DNA of 64,000 bases from NCBI GenBank assembly GCA_964017185.1, contig OZ024869.1:8702501-8766500 (forward strand). The letters run 5' to 3'. The notes beneath the pieces were generated by a model. The model did no database searches, was not told the DNA's origin, and was given only the letters and a program-made list of their open reading frames with translations. The DNA comes from Rugalucina vietnamica (lineage: Eukaryota; Mollusca; Bivalvia; Lucinida; Lucinidae). Both the position numbers and the translations under genes were made by a program. Of this stretch, positions 22,080 to 32,890 are shown piece after piece (the stretch's first letter is position 1; every line of letters starts with the position of its first letter).

Positions 22080-22545
22080 CAAAGGCTCTGTTGTGGTTCT
22101 GTTTGTAAAATATCTTTCGGTGTCGAATGTTTATGCTGTTTACGCCTTTTATGTGTGTATTCATATATTTAGATAACTTCAGGTAAGTGAAGGGCTGACT
22201 TTCGGATACAATATGTTCTGTTTGTAATTGTAACATTTGAGCCGCCGCATGGGAAAACCAACAATCTGCATATGCGACAACAAAGGCGCAGATCAGAAGC
22301 TGATCAGCGCCTTTGTTTTCGCTACACGGATAGTACAATTACTCAACTTTCTAAATATAAAATTTCCAGTCTCTAACCATCTTCTGTGCTTGTACAGCCC
22401 GATTTGTATCGGACCTGTTCGGAAACCACATTATTGGTTTTGCCACGATGCGACTCATTTGTCAATTTGTTTTTCCCATACCGGTTTCAGGGTAGGTCTT
22501 TAGTTCTGATTGCACCAGTTCCTGATCTTTGATTACGTTTACCCA
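22080..22545 (+). mobile_element. Decayed Naiad-like 3' end interrupted by a MITE
   Basis: TTGTGGTTCTGTTTGT, GTGTCGAATGTTTATG, TTTTTCCCATACCGGTTTCA, GATTGCACCAGTTCCTGATC and a TTACGTTTACCC terminus follow the order of the Naiad 3' untranslated region but are strongly diverged. The GAGCCGC MITE at 22,239-22,456 is inserted in its middle. Confidence 0.6.
22239..22456. repeat. GAGCCGC-type MITE with ATTT target duplication
   Basis: Starts GAGCCGCCGCATGGGAAAAC and ends TTGCCACGATGCGACTC, flanked by ATTT on both sides (22,235-22,238 and 22,457-22,460). The central palindrome GGCGCAGATCAGAAGC / GCTGATCAGCGCC is partly deleted. Confidence 0.85.
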
Positions 22546-22555
22546 TACATTGCTG

Positions 22556-22650
22556 AACATCAGGAAAACATGTCCATGTAATGTATACCCCTTTATACCC
22601 CATTTTTATATAGCAAAGCTGGGGTATGCAGGGGTATACCTATATTTTTT
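22556..22650. repeat. Half of a hairpin MITE
   Basis: CATCAGGAAAACATGTCCAT terminus followed by GTATACCCCTTTATACCCCA and GCTGGGGTATGCAGGGGTAT. The hairpin and the other arm are absent. Confidence 0.75.
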
Positions 22651-23163
22651 ATTATATAAAAATGGCAATTAATACGAATTGCTAATTAACAACAATCTCA
22701 TAAAAATATTTTAACAACTTTAAGATCAAGATAACAAACCATATGAATCGTAATTTTTGACCAGTCTCTGTACGGCTAATGCAGCTTTCACGCTTATCAC
22801 GATTCGACCACGATTGGTATCGTGGTGCTCATCGTGGACCAATCGGGACTATCGTGTCCAATCTTATCAGATCTTGTCACATCTTGATGTCAGTCGTGAC
22901 AATCGGGCTAATCGTGGAAAATTTTTTGGCTGCCAAAACTTTTGCCACGATTACCACGATTGGAGGGACCATCGTGGCCATCGTATCAGATCGTATGATA
23001 TCGTAACAAATCGCAACGAATCGTATCTCATCTTGTTCCTGAATCGCGGTTATCGGGATCGTCCAAAACACTACGATCTGTTGAGATGACTTGCGATCTC
23101 CTACGAATTGTTACGGTCTGTTACGATTCGAGAAAATTGCCTGGCCCGATTTACTACGAGACG

Positions 23164-23210
23164 ATAATAATAATAATAATAATAATAATAATATTAATAA
23201 TAATAATAAA
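23164..23210. repeat. (AAT)n microsatellite, LINE 3' tail
   Basis: About 15 AAT units with one irregular step, at the 3' end of the minus-strand CR1-like LINE. Confidence 0.9.
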
Positions 23211-23632
23211 GTCTTTATTTAAAGAGGATAACATATTTAGTGCGAGCACTAATCTAACATATGGTCCTCATAAAACATGGTAAAACACAAACAATATTTA
23301 CAAAATCATACAATTATACATACATGCTAACATAAAATGGTCTAGGATATCTTAAAACATAACTCAGTTATGCTAATATTCAACAGTGTGAGTTAAAAGA
23401 TAATTGATTAATAATTTGCAGTAAAACATTAAGACTGAAGATTAATGTGAAATAATATAAGAATTTATGCAAATGCCTTTATAATTAATTTACAGATAGA
23501 GTGTGTTAAAGTCTGAATTTAAAACTGAGACTGAGTGTATAAACTAACTACCAGATGGACAGTAGCTGGTACATTAAGAAATACGTAAAATGATAGAAAC
23601 AAAAGAATAGTAAGTTTTAGTTAGAATATTGA

Positions 23633-23636
<4 letters not shown>

Positions 23637-23669
<33 letters not shown>
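23637..23669. repeat. A homopolymer run
   Basis: 33 or so consecutive A. It may mark a small additional insertion inside the LINE 3' untranslated region or be simple slippage. Confidence 0.85.
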
Positions 23670-23671
<2 letters not shown>

Positions 23672-23893
23672 TTTAATTATTGCACTACATAGGTTTAAAA
23701 TGACCCTTTACAAAAATGATCTCGAGGGAAATTGTTAACACTTCAGCAATTGTATAGTCACTGTGACAACAAACGTAGAACAAAGGTGCGTGTCAGAAAA
23801 CTGTCTGATTGGGCTTTCCCTACCTAGGTCGTTTCTGACACGCACCCCCAGTCCTACGAACCAAACATCGCACAGGAAAGACAGTGCCATCAC

Positions 23894-24532
23894 TTAGGCC
23901 GGTTCTTTGCTTGCTTCGTTTAATAAATATACCTTTAGTGTGGTTTTAAATCGATTTAGAGAATCGCTCTTGCTTATACTTGTTGGCAGAATATTCCAGA
24001 GTTTGGCTGCTGAGACTGCAAAAGAATTTTCATACAAAGTGCCGTTCGTTTTAGGTACTCTTAGTTTTCCATCGCCTGTTGATCGCAAGTTTCTTGTATG
24101 TACTTCCGATGTCTTGACAAATAAATCAGTTATATATTCTGGTGCTAAATCGTTTAGACCTTTGTACACCATAATACACGTGTGGTATTGCACTCGATAT
24201 GGAAATGGTAGCCATTTTAATTCAGTAAACATGTGTCGAGACGGTGTCATTATATCAACATCTAGAATGATTCTTGCTGCTCGTTTTTGTAATTTCAATA
24301 GTCTAAGAGTATTTCCTCTGGAGCATCTTCCCCATATAAGACAGCCATAATCGAAAATTGGTAGGATGTACGAATTGTAATAAGTATTCATGCTATTTTT
24401 ATCTAAGTATTTTGATAAAAGTTTCAATAAGGTAATTCGCCTAGTGATGTTTAAGCATATGACGTCTATCTGTTTATCCCATAAAAGATGCTTATCAATT
24501 ATTACCCCTAGATGTTTATGGGATTCTACCAT
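23894..24532 (-). pseudogene. CR1-like LINE reverse transcriptase C-terminal part
   Basis: 212-residue open frame with the conserved post-catalytic block of CR1/Jockey-type LINEs: HLGVIIDKHLLWDKQI, the thumb region YNSYILPIFDYGCLIWG, and the RLLKLQKRAARIILD segment. It ends LYENSFAVSAAKLWNILP then LLNEAS near the stop. It continues the frame at 24,546 after a one-position frame change near 24,540-24,560. It acts in target-primed reverse transcription in intact relatives. Here it is a fossil. Confidence 0.85.
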
Positions 24533-24545
24533 TTCAATAATCTTG

Positions 24546-25239
24546 TTATCTGATCATAATGTCGATTTTATCTAGTTGTAAGAGTTTTTGTCTTGTGCCG
24601 AGAAACATGCATACAGTTTTCTTAAGGTTATTGAACATATCACTATCGATGCACCATTCGTTGAAACCAGTGGCGCCTTGATTTAATTTTGTTTTAACAA
24701 TGTCTTGGCGTTTATCGGAGGCATGCTCTATTGTATCGTCTGCATAGATATCTATATTTATTCCATTTGTATATAAAGGCAGGTCGTTTATGAAAAGAAG
24801 AAATAATACTGGACCCAAAACTGATCCCTGTGGGACACCGGATTTTACCATTTGAGGTGTAGATTTCATATTTTTGTGAACAATATACTGAATCCTATTT
24901 GAGAGATATGATTTTATCCAATTTAGTGATTGCGTATCAAATTTATAATGTTGTAGTTTCTGTAAAAGAATGTCATGATTTACAACATCGAATGCTTTTC
25001 GGAGATCAAAGAAGATTGCTCCTACTACGTCGCCTGCATCAATACATTTCATCCATTTGTCTAATAAATTTATGAGAGCTGTGTTGCACGAATGTTTTTT
25101 CCTGAAACCTGATTGAGCCTTGTGGAGTACTTTGTGCTTATTTAGAAAACCAAACATGTGTTTGGTGACATGTTTTTAGATAAGTTTTGAGATGATAGGA
25201 AGGATGGATATAGGACGGTAGTTTGATGGGTCTGATTTG
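24546..25239 (-). pseudogene. CR1-like LINE reverse transcriptase core, broken
   Basis: The 203-residue frame (24,546-25,157) holds the catalytic core: AQSGFRKKHSCNTALINLLD, IFFDLRKAFDVVNHDILL (motif A), GVPQGSVLGPVLFLLFINDL and IYADDT (motif C). Upstream in the same frame, 25,158-25,239 encodes SDPSNYRPISILPIISKLI before one stop (TAA where a Glu codon is typical). A further upstream part is scattered in other frames up to about 25,780. With the following frame change this copy is inactive. Confidence 0.85.
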
Positions 25240-26572
25240 ACGCCACCCTTGTGGACGGGAAATATTTTAGCCTCCTTTAGAATGTCTGGAAATTGGCCGT
25301 TTAAAATACTTATGTTTATGATACTTACAAGAGATGGAGCTATGACATTAGCGGAAAGTTTTAATATTTTAGCCGAGATCCCGTCTAACCCTGTGGCTTT
25401 TGTCGCGTCTAATTTCTTAATGGAATTTATAAGCTCATGTTCATGAATAAAGGGAATCTTAAAGCTTGTATTTTCAGGTATAAGACTATCAATATATATT
25501 TTAGTTTATTAAAGTCATTTGCTTGTTTATGGTTGTTTTGTGAAGATGCTTTTAATCTATCACTTATATTTGCAAAGTAACCATTTAACTTATCTAGTAT
25601 GTCGACAGGGGTATTACATATTTCATTGTCAAATTCAAGCTCGTCAGGCAATCCGGAATCATTTTTTCCTCCTTGTATTTGCTTGACATGTTTCCATAAA
25701 AAGCTGTTATCTTTGTTTTCAGAAACCGCTTTTGAAAAGAATTCCCTCTTGGGAATTTACTCGCGATATGATGCGATCTAATACGAGTTAATGCGATGAG
25801 ACACGACACGCCACGCTTTTGCTACGGATGCTTACGATCTGTTACGAATTATCAATACATTGAATACATCGGGCACGATAACTGACTTTTATTCTTTGAT
25901 CAACAATAGAAAACTTTATATTAATACGGTCATTTTCATTTTAATTAGAAATCTGAAGGTTGCCAGGAAATGGCAGCAGAGGCAGGGGTAGAAAGGGGAA
26001 GGATAAGGCTTTATCATAAACATACATAAATAATGTAAATATCGCATTCTCTTCATTCTCAGCTCCTTTCATCATCAGTGTCATTTCGTCTTCAGAGATT
26101 AAAAACATAATGAGGTACACGTTTGTTTTCGAAGTTTATATACCAATCGTGGTCTCATCGTGACACAATCGTGACCACAATCACCAAAAATCAAGCCAAC
26201 AGTCGTAATCTATCGCAACACATCGTATCAGTTCTTGAGACTCGTACCAGAACGCATCTACACGTATCAGTCCGTATCAAATCGCGATCAAGTATCGTAA
26301 TTATCGTATCAGATCGCATTGGAATCGGGGGCTTAATCGTAATAATCTTATCGGAACGCAAATAATCGTATCTATCCGGGACCAAAATCGTGTCCCCAAA
26401 TTTTGACCGATCACTACCCTATCGTATCAGATCGGAACAGATCGTATCAAAACGCAACAACTCGCAGCAGAACGTATCAGAACGTGAAATTTTGGCAAAA
26501 TGTCCCGATTAGCTACGATTTGTCAATCGTGGCGATCGTAACAGATCGTGCTCTAGTGTGAAAGCCGCATAA

Positions 26573-27009
26573 AGGACGAAAAAAGTCATTTGTGCTACTT
26601 ACAACTTAAAAGGTGCGCCATGGATACATACTTTCCCCTCTGTTTTTCATCTTTCTCTTTTTTTTCATTTTTCCTTAGAATATTCAATGTTAAGTCTCCC
26701 AATTCAATGGGTTTTCATTACTCTTTGAAATCGTATTATAACGGAGCGTAATTGCGTGAACATCTTTGTGGAAAATTAATACATGCACTTGCAATGAACT
26801 AAAAGGTGGTTATATCAACAGCATTAATGTTTTAGTCATGTCTAAATTTAGAAAAGAACTAAAGTTTATTCTCCAACTCGAGCTACACATGTAACAATGT
26901 GCATTTAGCATAAACTATTTATGCATCGATGTTCACGCAATGTAATATATATATTTCATGTATTTGTATAACATCGTGTATTGTATGATTGGAAGACTTG
27001 ATAAAGAAT
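26573..27009. other. No recognisable feature
   Basis: About 440 bp of AT-rich DNA. Nothing recognised. Confidence 0.4.
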
Positions 27010-27085
27010 AAATGACAAAAAGAAAATATTTTTTTTTTATTTTTGCTCCAAAACATAATTTGTGGGTACTCGCTAGAACCGCCTT
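27010..27085. repeat. Fragment of a hairpin MITE
   Basis: TATTTTTGCTCCAAAACATA, GTGGGTACTCG and AGAACCGCC match one arm of the hairpin family. The element stops where the duplicated 180-bp segment begins. Confidence 0.7.
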
Positions 27086-27270
27086 ATTGACATTCAAGGC
27101 TCCGGGCTGAGACAGAAAGAAGAAGAAATTTGATCTTTTGGTGACAGAAAAGGCACAAAGCAGAAATTACACGACACAGTAAAAATATAAAAAAAAAAAC
27201 TATCGTTGGTCCAAAACGTTCTGAAACCACTACACTATCTAACATGTTTAGTAAAGATATGGTGCAATGT
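27086..27270. repeat. Duplicated 180-bp segment, copy 1
   Basis: Strong match to 27,975-28,156: TCAAGGCTCCGGGCTGAG, GACAGAAAAGGCACAAAGCA, GGTCCAAAACGTTCTGAA, CACTACACTATCTAACATG. One frame reads TEKAQSRNYT and GPKRSE-TTLSNM in both copies, which hints at a former exon, but both copies also contain stops in that frame. Function not recognised. Confidence 0.7.
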
Positions 27271-27570
27271 TTCGCAGGTGAATTTAAAACGGCATGGAAA
27301 CTAGAAAACAGAACAACTATCATCTGACAAAGGCCGTGGTACATATAACATTCCTGCCGAGGTCTATAAGGCGTAGAGAGCTAGGTGTCATGACAGAACA
27401 CTGACATAATTGTTTGATAAAGAGGTTACAAAGTATCCCGAAAGAATTCAAGAATGATTCCATAATCAATTTGTACAAGCAAAACGGAAATCCTCAAGTC
27501 TGTGGCGAATCTTTTATCATTTTTTATCAGTTACTGAATTATTAAAATTAAGAGCAAAATTCAATCTCAT
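27271..27570. other. No recognisable feature
   Basis: 300 bp with no recognised gene or repeat. Confidence 0.35.
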
Positions 27571-27846
27571 GCATCAGGAAAACGTGTTCATAAAATGTAT
27601 ACCCACCTTAAACCCACCATTGCATAGAAAATATCTGGGGTATACATGGGTACACCTATTTTTTCTAATTTTTGCTCCAAAGCATAGTTTGTGGGTACTC
27701 GTTAGAACCGCCTCGGCGAGGCGGTTCTAACGTGTACCCACAATCTATGTTTTGAGCAAAAATATGAAAAATTACCGAAAATTTTCTAATGAAAATTTAT
27801 AATTTTTACAAAAATCTATATAGTACATAGGCGTGTTTTCGTAATG
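27571..27846. repeat. Hairpin MITE, complete
   Basis: Left terminus ATGCATCAGGAAAACGTG, right terminus ATAGGCGTGTTTTCGTAATG. In the centre, TCGTTAGAACCGCCTCG is directly followed by its complement GCGAGGCGGTTCTAACG, extended by GTGGGTACTCG / GTACCCAC arms and AAAACATAG / CTATGTTTT. The whole would form a hairpin with arms of about 60 bp. Confidence 0.9.
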
Positions 27847-27974
27847 GTACCTTCAATACGTAGATAGGTTTGTTGATGTGAAGATAGGTGGGTAGTACAT
27901 CTGTCAAATGTCAAACGTTGATTTTACGAAAGACAGCCTTCAACCATATTTGTCATGCAGTCAAGACCCAGTTT

Positions 27975-28156
27975 AATGACAGTCAAGGCTCCGGGCTGAG
28001 GCAGAGAGAAGAAGAAAGTCGATCTTTTGATGACAGAAAAGGCACAAAGCAGAAATTACACGGCACCAGTAAAAATAAAGAAACATATCTTTGGTCCAAA
28101 ACGTTCTGAAGCCACTACACTATCTAACATGTCTAGCAAAAATATGGTGCAATAAC
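27975..28156. repeat. Duplicated 180-bp segment, copy 2
   Basis: Sister of 27,086-27,270, about 0.9 kb downstream in the same orientation with a hairpin MITE between them. It overlaps a 73-residue open frame (27,888-28,109), which is not matched by copy 1 and so is not supported as a gene. Confidence 0.7.
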
Positions 28157-28384
28157 CCTAATGGCAATAAAAAACTACGGGGTCGGCGCAAAAGTCAGAG
28201 TCGGTCTGGTTTGTGGAAATATGTTTTACATGCATTTAAGTGTAAAGGTCAACCGTAGGAACTCATGCAGATGTTTTATTGTGTAAATAAAATAATGATT
28301 TTGGATATCAACAGGGATTAGGTTTACAGACTAACAGGCTTAAGTCTACCAATTGGTCATAAATTTTATTGACTTGCCATACAG

Positions 28385-28661
28385 ATCAAGAAAACATGTC
28401 CGTGAAAAGTATACCCCCTTGAACCCCACTTTTATATAGTAAAACTGGGGTTTGCAGGGGTATACCTATTTTTCTTATTTTTGCTCCAAAACATAGATTG
28501 TGGGTACTCGTTAGAACCGCCTCGGCGAGGCGGTTCTAACGTGTACCCACAATCTATGTTTTGAGCAACAATAAGAAAAATATCAAACATTTTCAGCTGA
28601 AACTTTTCAATTTTTAAAGCTAAAAAATCTCTATTTAATTGCATGGGCAAGTTTTCGTAAT
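28385..28661. repeat. Hairpin MITE, complete
   Basis: Left terminus CAGATCAAGAAAACATG, right terminus CATGGGCAAGTTTTCGTAAT. Perfect central palindrome AACCGCCTCG / CGAGGCGGTT with long arms (ATAGATTGTGGGTACTCG / GTACCCACAATCTAT). Best-preserved member of the family here. Confidence 0.9.
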
Positions 28662-29439
28662 GAGAACGTCTGTAGAAGGGAAATGCGAACATATTTGCTC
28701 AGCAAAATCTAATGAAACAGAAAAAGAGAAATTAAGGGACCGGTGTCAAATACTTAAAGGCGATATACTGAATAAAACTAAGCAAGATCCATACTATACA
28801 TTAAGCTACAACAGCTACAGTAAAGAAAGTTTGAAATAAGATTTTTTATGCACATATGTTTAACATTAAACCCTGATAAACGCGTGGTAAATATTAACAC
28901 GAAGCAGTGTACCTATGAATGTGAATAGCAATCGTTGTGCATTTAAAACACCCAAAACGAAACGTGCACTTTTCAAATAGCATTTAATAATATTTAACAT
29001 TTGAAATGATCTGGCTATAATTTACATTATGTCATAGTCCATTTTACACGTGTTACTGTGAACAAAAGATGCAAGCTGTAAAATAACATCACAAAATGCA
29101 AGTCGCTTTCATACAGATTGTCAGTATTGTCGTATAGGTATTTTTTGTAAATGTTATTTTGTGTACTGAATGATATTTACGAGAGTAAACACTTGAATAA
29201 ATCATTTACCACTTGCGAAAATAACTTTGAATGATTTTATTCTTGACTTATTATACAAGTAAACAAAAACAAATAATCTGAAACTATAGCTTGATTTCTT
29301 TCACCCTGCCGGTTTACCCGGGCAGTGTCAAAGAAATCAGACAAATGTATATTATGTGAGTAGAAACTAAAGGTAACCAAGCAATATTATCTCTTTCTGT
29401 TTTACTCTGATATTTGTAGGGTGTTTTTTTTAGTATATT
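28662..29439. other. No recognisable feature
   Basis: About 780 bp of AT-rich DNA. The 66-residue open frame at 28,639-28,839 begins inside the MITE and has no recognisable domain. Confidence 0.4.
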
Positions 29440-29605
29440 TGGTAACGTTCATTTTATACTTAGTTCGGTAACTAATTGATAACCTTTTGAGAAATAGCTC
29501 CTATTGTATGTTACCTATTTTGAATTTTGTTTATTTGCCATCCGGATTTCACAATTATATATTTGTGGTAGTTCCTGGTCATTGCTTAATTTTACTTTTG
29601 ACACC
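29440..29605 (+). mobile_element. Very decayed Naiad-like 3' end
   Basis: TTAGTTCGGTAACT, GAGAAATAGCTCC, ATTTGCCATCCGGATTTCAC and GTTCCTGGTCATTGC then TTTTACTTTT keep the order of landmarks of the Naiad 3' untranslated region with heavy divergence. Probably an older subfamily. Confidence 0.45.
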
Positions 29606-31974
29606 ACTGTGATTAATGGACTTGAAATATAGCTCCGAAACTATAACATACTCTCTTACATATAGCAGGCAATGCGCCAACAGTTACAGCAAAAATAGGT
29701 TTCTAGAAATACAAAAGAAATGTCACACTTTGTATAACCGGCCTATAAATGCAATCAGTAATGAGCTGAACTTGCAAACATTTGTGAAAATATAATGCTG
29801 GACTTGCATTAAGCTAACTAAACAATCTATATTGAGCTTAAAACTTGCCAGGCAAGAGTGATATATTGTTTAATCATGCTAGTGTTATATACCTAGCCAC
29901 TTATTGCAGACTTTTATATGCACACTCATTGCATTGCTCAATAATATTTGTATACATGTGGAATCCATCAGAATATTAGAAATCGAATTTATTTTTGTGT
30001 CTTTAATAAGAAAATCTCGATTTGAAGATGTTTTTCTTTGACAATTTTTGGCACTTCTAAAATGATATATGATATGAGTACACTTGAACCATGACTGAGA
30101 ACGTGGGTAAGTTTCATGAAAATCTTCAAAAATGAAACTGAAATACTTCTATATTAAGCAAGTAAACCTTCATGAGAACGGGATTGTAAACTGTTTATAA
30201 TCACAATCTATTACTCTTGCATAGCAATTATTAAGCTTCAACAGAATTAAAGAATCATTATATAGATACCATTATGTAATAATTATATAATCACCTGCTG
30301 AAGACTAACTTCCCTTCACCGGTTTTGGAATTATTTTACTACTGTCCGGCCACAAAGAGAGCATACGCTGTACTTCACTCGCCTTATATAAAACTGAGCA
30401 GCATTTTGTCCGTGGTTACAAATCACCAGCCAGTTGCCATGACGTAGGTGTATAGTCTAGAGCGATCTCTGAAGCCGTAATAGTGTCACTAATATCCGTG
30501 TGTTTAAACAGACTGAACAAATTGAGAGAGCATAAAGAATAGTATGACAAATTAAATCAAATACGTGATACTCTAAAGCGTAATACGCAGGCTCCCGATT
30601 TTCTGATTATGTTGAGGCGTTTTCACTATTGGTTTAAACGACCGAATTAGACAGACTAGAGTGTAAGTTGCTTGGCTGGTTAATGAATATCAAATGAATA
30701 CGTCGAATAAGTGTTTAGATATTTAAGTAACGATGTTCCCGAAACAATGCGAGTCATGTCATGAGAATACGTATTTTTCACACGTGCAGAAACAAAGACG
30801 TGAATCAGCTGCTGGGTAACGGTGCAGGTGATAAGTCTTTGTTCCCTCGTCTCAATATAAAACCATTTCTCTACATTGCAATTTTGCGGTGGCTGTGCAA
30901 TCAAGTCTCTGTCTACCATAAATTAGTTTCTGCAATGCGTTTCATGTTTGACTCTTGTGACGTCATGTGTTGGCAAATAGTCGATTGGTCCTTAGGATTG
31001 GCAACGAACAACAAGACCAGCAAACTATATTGCTGATTTGCTCTCCTTACTCTTTACTCGTTTAAGGAAAAAGACCCAATGTTGTATAGGAAGATGTCGC
31101 ACCCTATTTTGGTAGAAGCACCTCCTTAGAACTTGCATTGATTGAATCGTTGGGCATTTATGGTAATTACTTTTAAAATATTTTAGAAGAATTAATATAC
31201 AAACCGTACTTTCATCCCACGCACTTGCCCTAAACTGTCCTACTTTTGCACTTTGTGCATTCCATATTGAACCAACATGGACTTTTATAGCACTCGTTTC
31301 ACACAATACAATGATCACCTACAGTGATCACGCTTTTAATTGGGTCAGAATGTTTAAGTTTATTTGACGAGCACTTACAAAAACGTAAATGTCAAGTGAT
31401 GCTGCTTATAAGCTTAGTGTTTTTACGACAAATTATTCATGCTTCATGGGTTGAAAATGTATATTGTTTTTCGGTCGTTAAGTCGCAATAATTCCAAACA
31501 AAATGAACAACAAAAAGCAATTAAGTGTTAGGAGCAGTGTCCCAAAAAGGAATGACACCACTCAAAATGCACAATGATAGAAATACACACTACAAATTTC
31601 GAATAGAAAATTACTATCAGTCTGCTTCAATTTCAAACCAAAACTTCAATGCCGATGATTTACGGCATACTGTGTGATTTAAAATGCTAACAAAATTTCA
31701 ACAAAAAACAAGTTATGAGGACGAAAATATTCAACGGGTCCAACATGATGTCTGGAATAAAACATTAAAGGCAAAGTAAATGCTGTTAGTTGGCTTTCAT
31801 TTGCATTAAAACTGTGGTACATTGCAATTGCGTCACTTTTACGTTTATGAAGAAAACTCTTATTTTTGCGTTTACAATGAAACGAATTCGAAAGTTTTCT
31901 AACACGGACATGTGAAAAATACCAAGTCTTTGGCTTTGTAATTGAATGTCTAAGTATTTTGACCTCTTTATGTC
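29606..31974. other. No recognisable gene
   Basis: About 2.4 kb, the longest stretch without an assigned feature. Open frames at 30,680-30,919 (minus), 30,761-31,036 (plus), 31,025-31,318 (minus) and 31,786-32,058 (minus) lack domains, overlap each other in shadow, and are not repeated elsewhere in the window. A host exon cannot be excluded but nothing supports one. Confidence 0.4.
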
Positions 31975-32007
31975 AGAGCTAGTTTTAGAAAGAAGTGCCA
32001 AACAAAT

Positions 32008-32241
32008 GAGCCGCCTCGTGGGAAAACCAACAATGTGGTTTCCGAACAGTTCCGACACAAACCGGCCTGTACAAACACAGAAGCAGGCTAGAAGCTTGAA
32101 ATTTTGGAGTTAAGTAGAGGAGGAATTGTACTATCCGAGTAGCGAAACCAAAGGCGCTGATCAGCTTCGCGGTTACCGCGAAGCTGATCTGCGCCTTTGT
32201 TTTCGCCTATGCAGATTGTTGGTTTTCCCACGAGGCGGCTC
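32008..32241. repeat. GAGCCGC-type MITE, complete, AAAT target duplication
   Basis: Perfect terminal repeats GAGCCGCCTCGTGGGAAAAC / GTTTTCCCACGAGGCGGCTC. AAAT on both sides (32,004-32,007, 32,242-32,245). The sister segment at 34,062 reads CCAAACAAATATAAAACTG without the MITE, the pre-insertion site. The centre is the palindrome GATCAGCTTCGCGG / TTACCGCGAAGCTGATC. Confidence 0.95.
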
Positions 32242-32379
32242 AAATATAAAACTGTAGGCAACAGTTTAAAATATATATCATCAAATGATTTATGTATTAA
32301 AATCTTTGCCTCAGTGGACAAAACATCCTAAGACGTAGCAAGACATTGATCTATCTACACAGCCATCCTTCAAAAATTA

Positions 32380-32430
32380 AAAGGTACAAGTAGGCAATCA
32401 GGAAAATGCGCAATCAGAAAGAAAGTATGT
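32380..32430 (-). mobile_element. Tiny Naiad 3' tail
   Basis: AAGGTACAAGTAGGCAATC, then GCGCAATCAGAAAGAAAG: about 50 bp of the extreme 3' end of the Naiad on the minus strand, inserted in segment E. Sister copies lack it. Confidence 0.75.
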
Positions 32431-32890
32431 ATTTCTTTTAAAGTCGTGAACAAACAGGCAAGTAAATTATTTTTATAGCTAAATGTGAAAAAAAAGAAAA
32501 ACAACAACAACAAAAACAAACAACAGATGCAATGACCACAATCTTAAAATACGTTGCACCCCGTTTGCTGAAAAGAATGTAACTGTCTATACACTTCGAT
32601 CAAATTTCCGCAGTACGCCTCCGAAACTTATTTTAAACATTTTTCGCCTTGCGAAATTGAAAGCAATCATATTTGGAGGGTCCAGTGGGTATTGTAGTAA
32701 AAGGAATGACTACACTCAAAATGCAACTTTTGTTTCATAATACTAGGAATACAGACTACAAATATCCAAAAATGGTTAAATAACATAACTGAAAAACCAA
32801 TTCAGTTGATGACGAAAAATGTACACAAGTACTGGAAGAGTATGCAGAAATTTTATTTTAAAATTGGAGAATAAACGCGTAACATTTATA

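Larger units (their letters stand above)
23160..25780 (-). mobile_element. 5'-truncated CR1-like LINE, broken
   Basis: Non-LTR retrotransposon on the minus strand inserted in the TAA element. It keeps the reverse transcriptase and C-terminal part, a ~680 bp 3' untranslated region, and ends in a microsatellite (ATT on its own strand, 23,164-23,210), as CR1/L2-group elements often do. The endonuclease and ORF1 are missing. The TTTACT word at both edges may be the target duplication. An A run at 23,637-23,669 (T run on the element's strand) lies in the 3' untranslated region. Confidence 0.8.
22780..26569. mobile_element. TIR element with TAA target duplication and CGATCGT-rich interior
   Basis: The left end TGCAGCTTTCACGCTTATCA and right end read inward TGCGGCTTTCACACTAGAGC are imperfect terminal inverted repeats. 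TAA flanks both ends (22,777-22,779 and 26,570-26,572). The first ~370 bp and last ~800 bp are saturated with words such as CGATT, ATCGTGG, TCGTATCAGATCG and CGTAACA, in both orientations. A 3-bp TWA duplication is usual for PIF/Harbinger elements, so a non-autonomous Harbinger-like element is my best guess. No transposase is present. A broken CR1-like LINE fills its middle (about 23,160-25,780). A relative's end lies near 61,650. Confidence 0.75.
31975..32890. repeat. Segment E, copy C (first part)
   Basis: Member of a locally duplicated family also at 34,025, 34,900 and 41,610. Landmarks: AGAGCTAGTTTTAGAAAGAA, ATATAAAACTGTAGGC, AGACGTAGCAAGACATTGAT, GAACAAACAGGCAAG. The copy is interrupted by a MITE (32,008-32,241), a Naiad tail (32,380-32,430) and, at its right end, a TA-flanked element (32,891-33,885). 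Confidence 0.7.

Noticed and set aside
23897-24350. 147-residue plus-strand ORF over the CR1-like LINE
   Set aside because: It is the antisense shadow of the LINE reverse transcriptase frame on the minus strand.
27571-28661. CRISPR-like repeat array from the two adjacent hairpin elements
   Set aside because: The units are 250-280 bp foldback elements with their own termini and dispersed copies, not short direct repeats with unique spacers.
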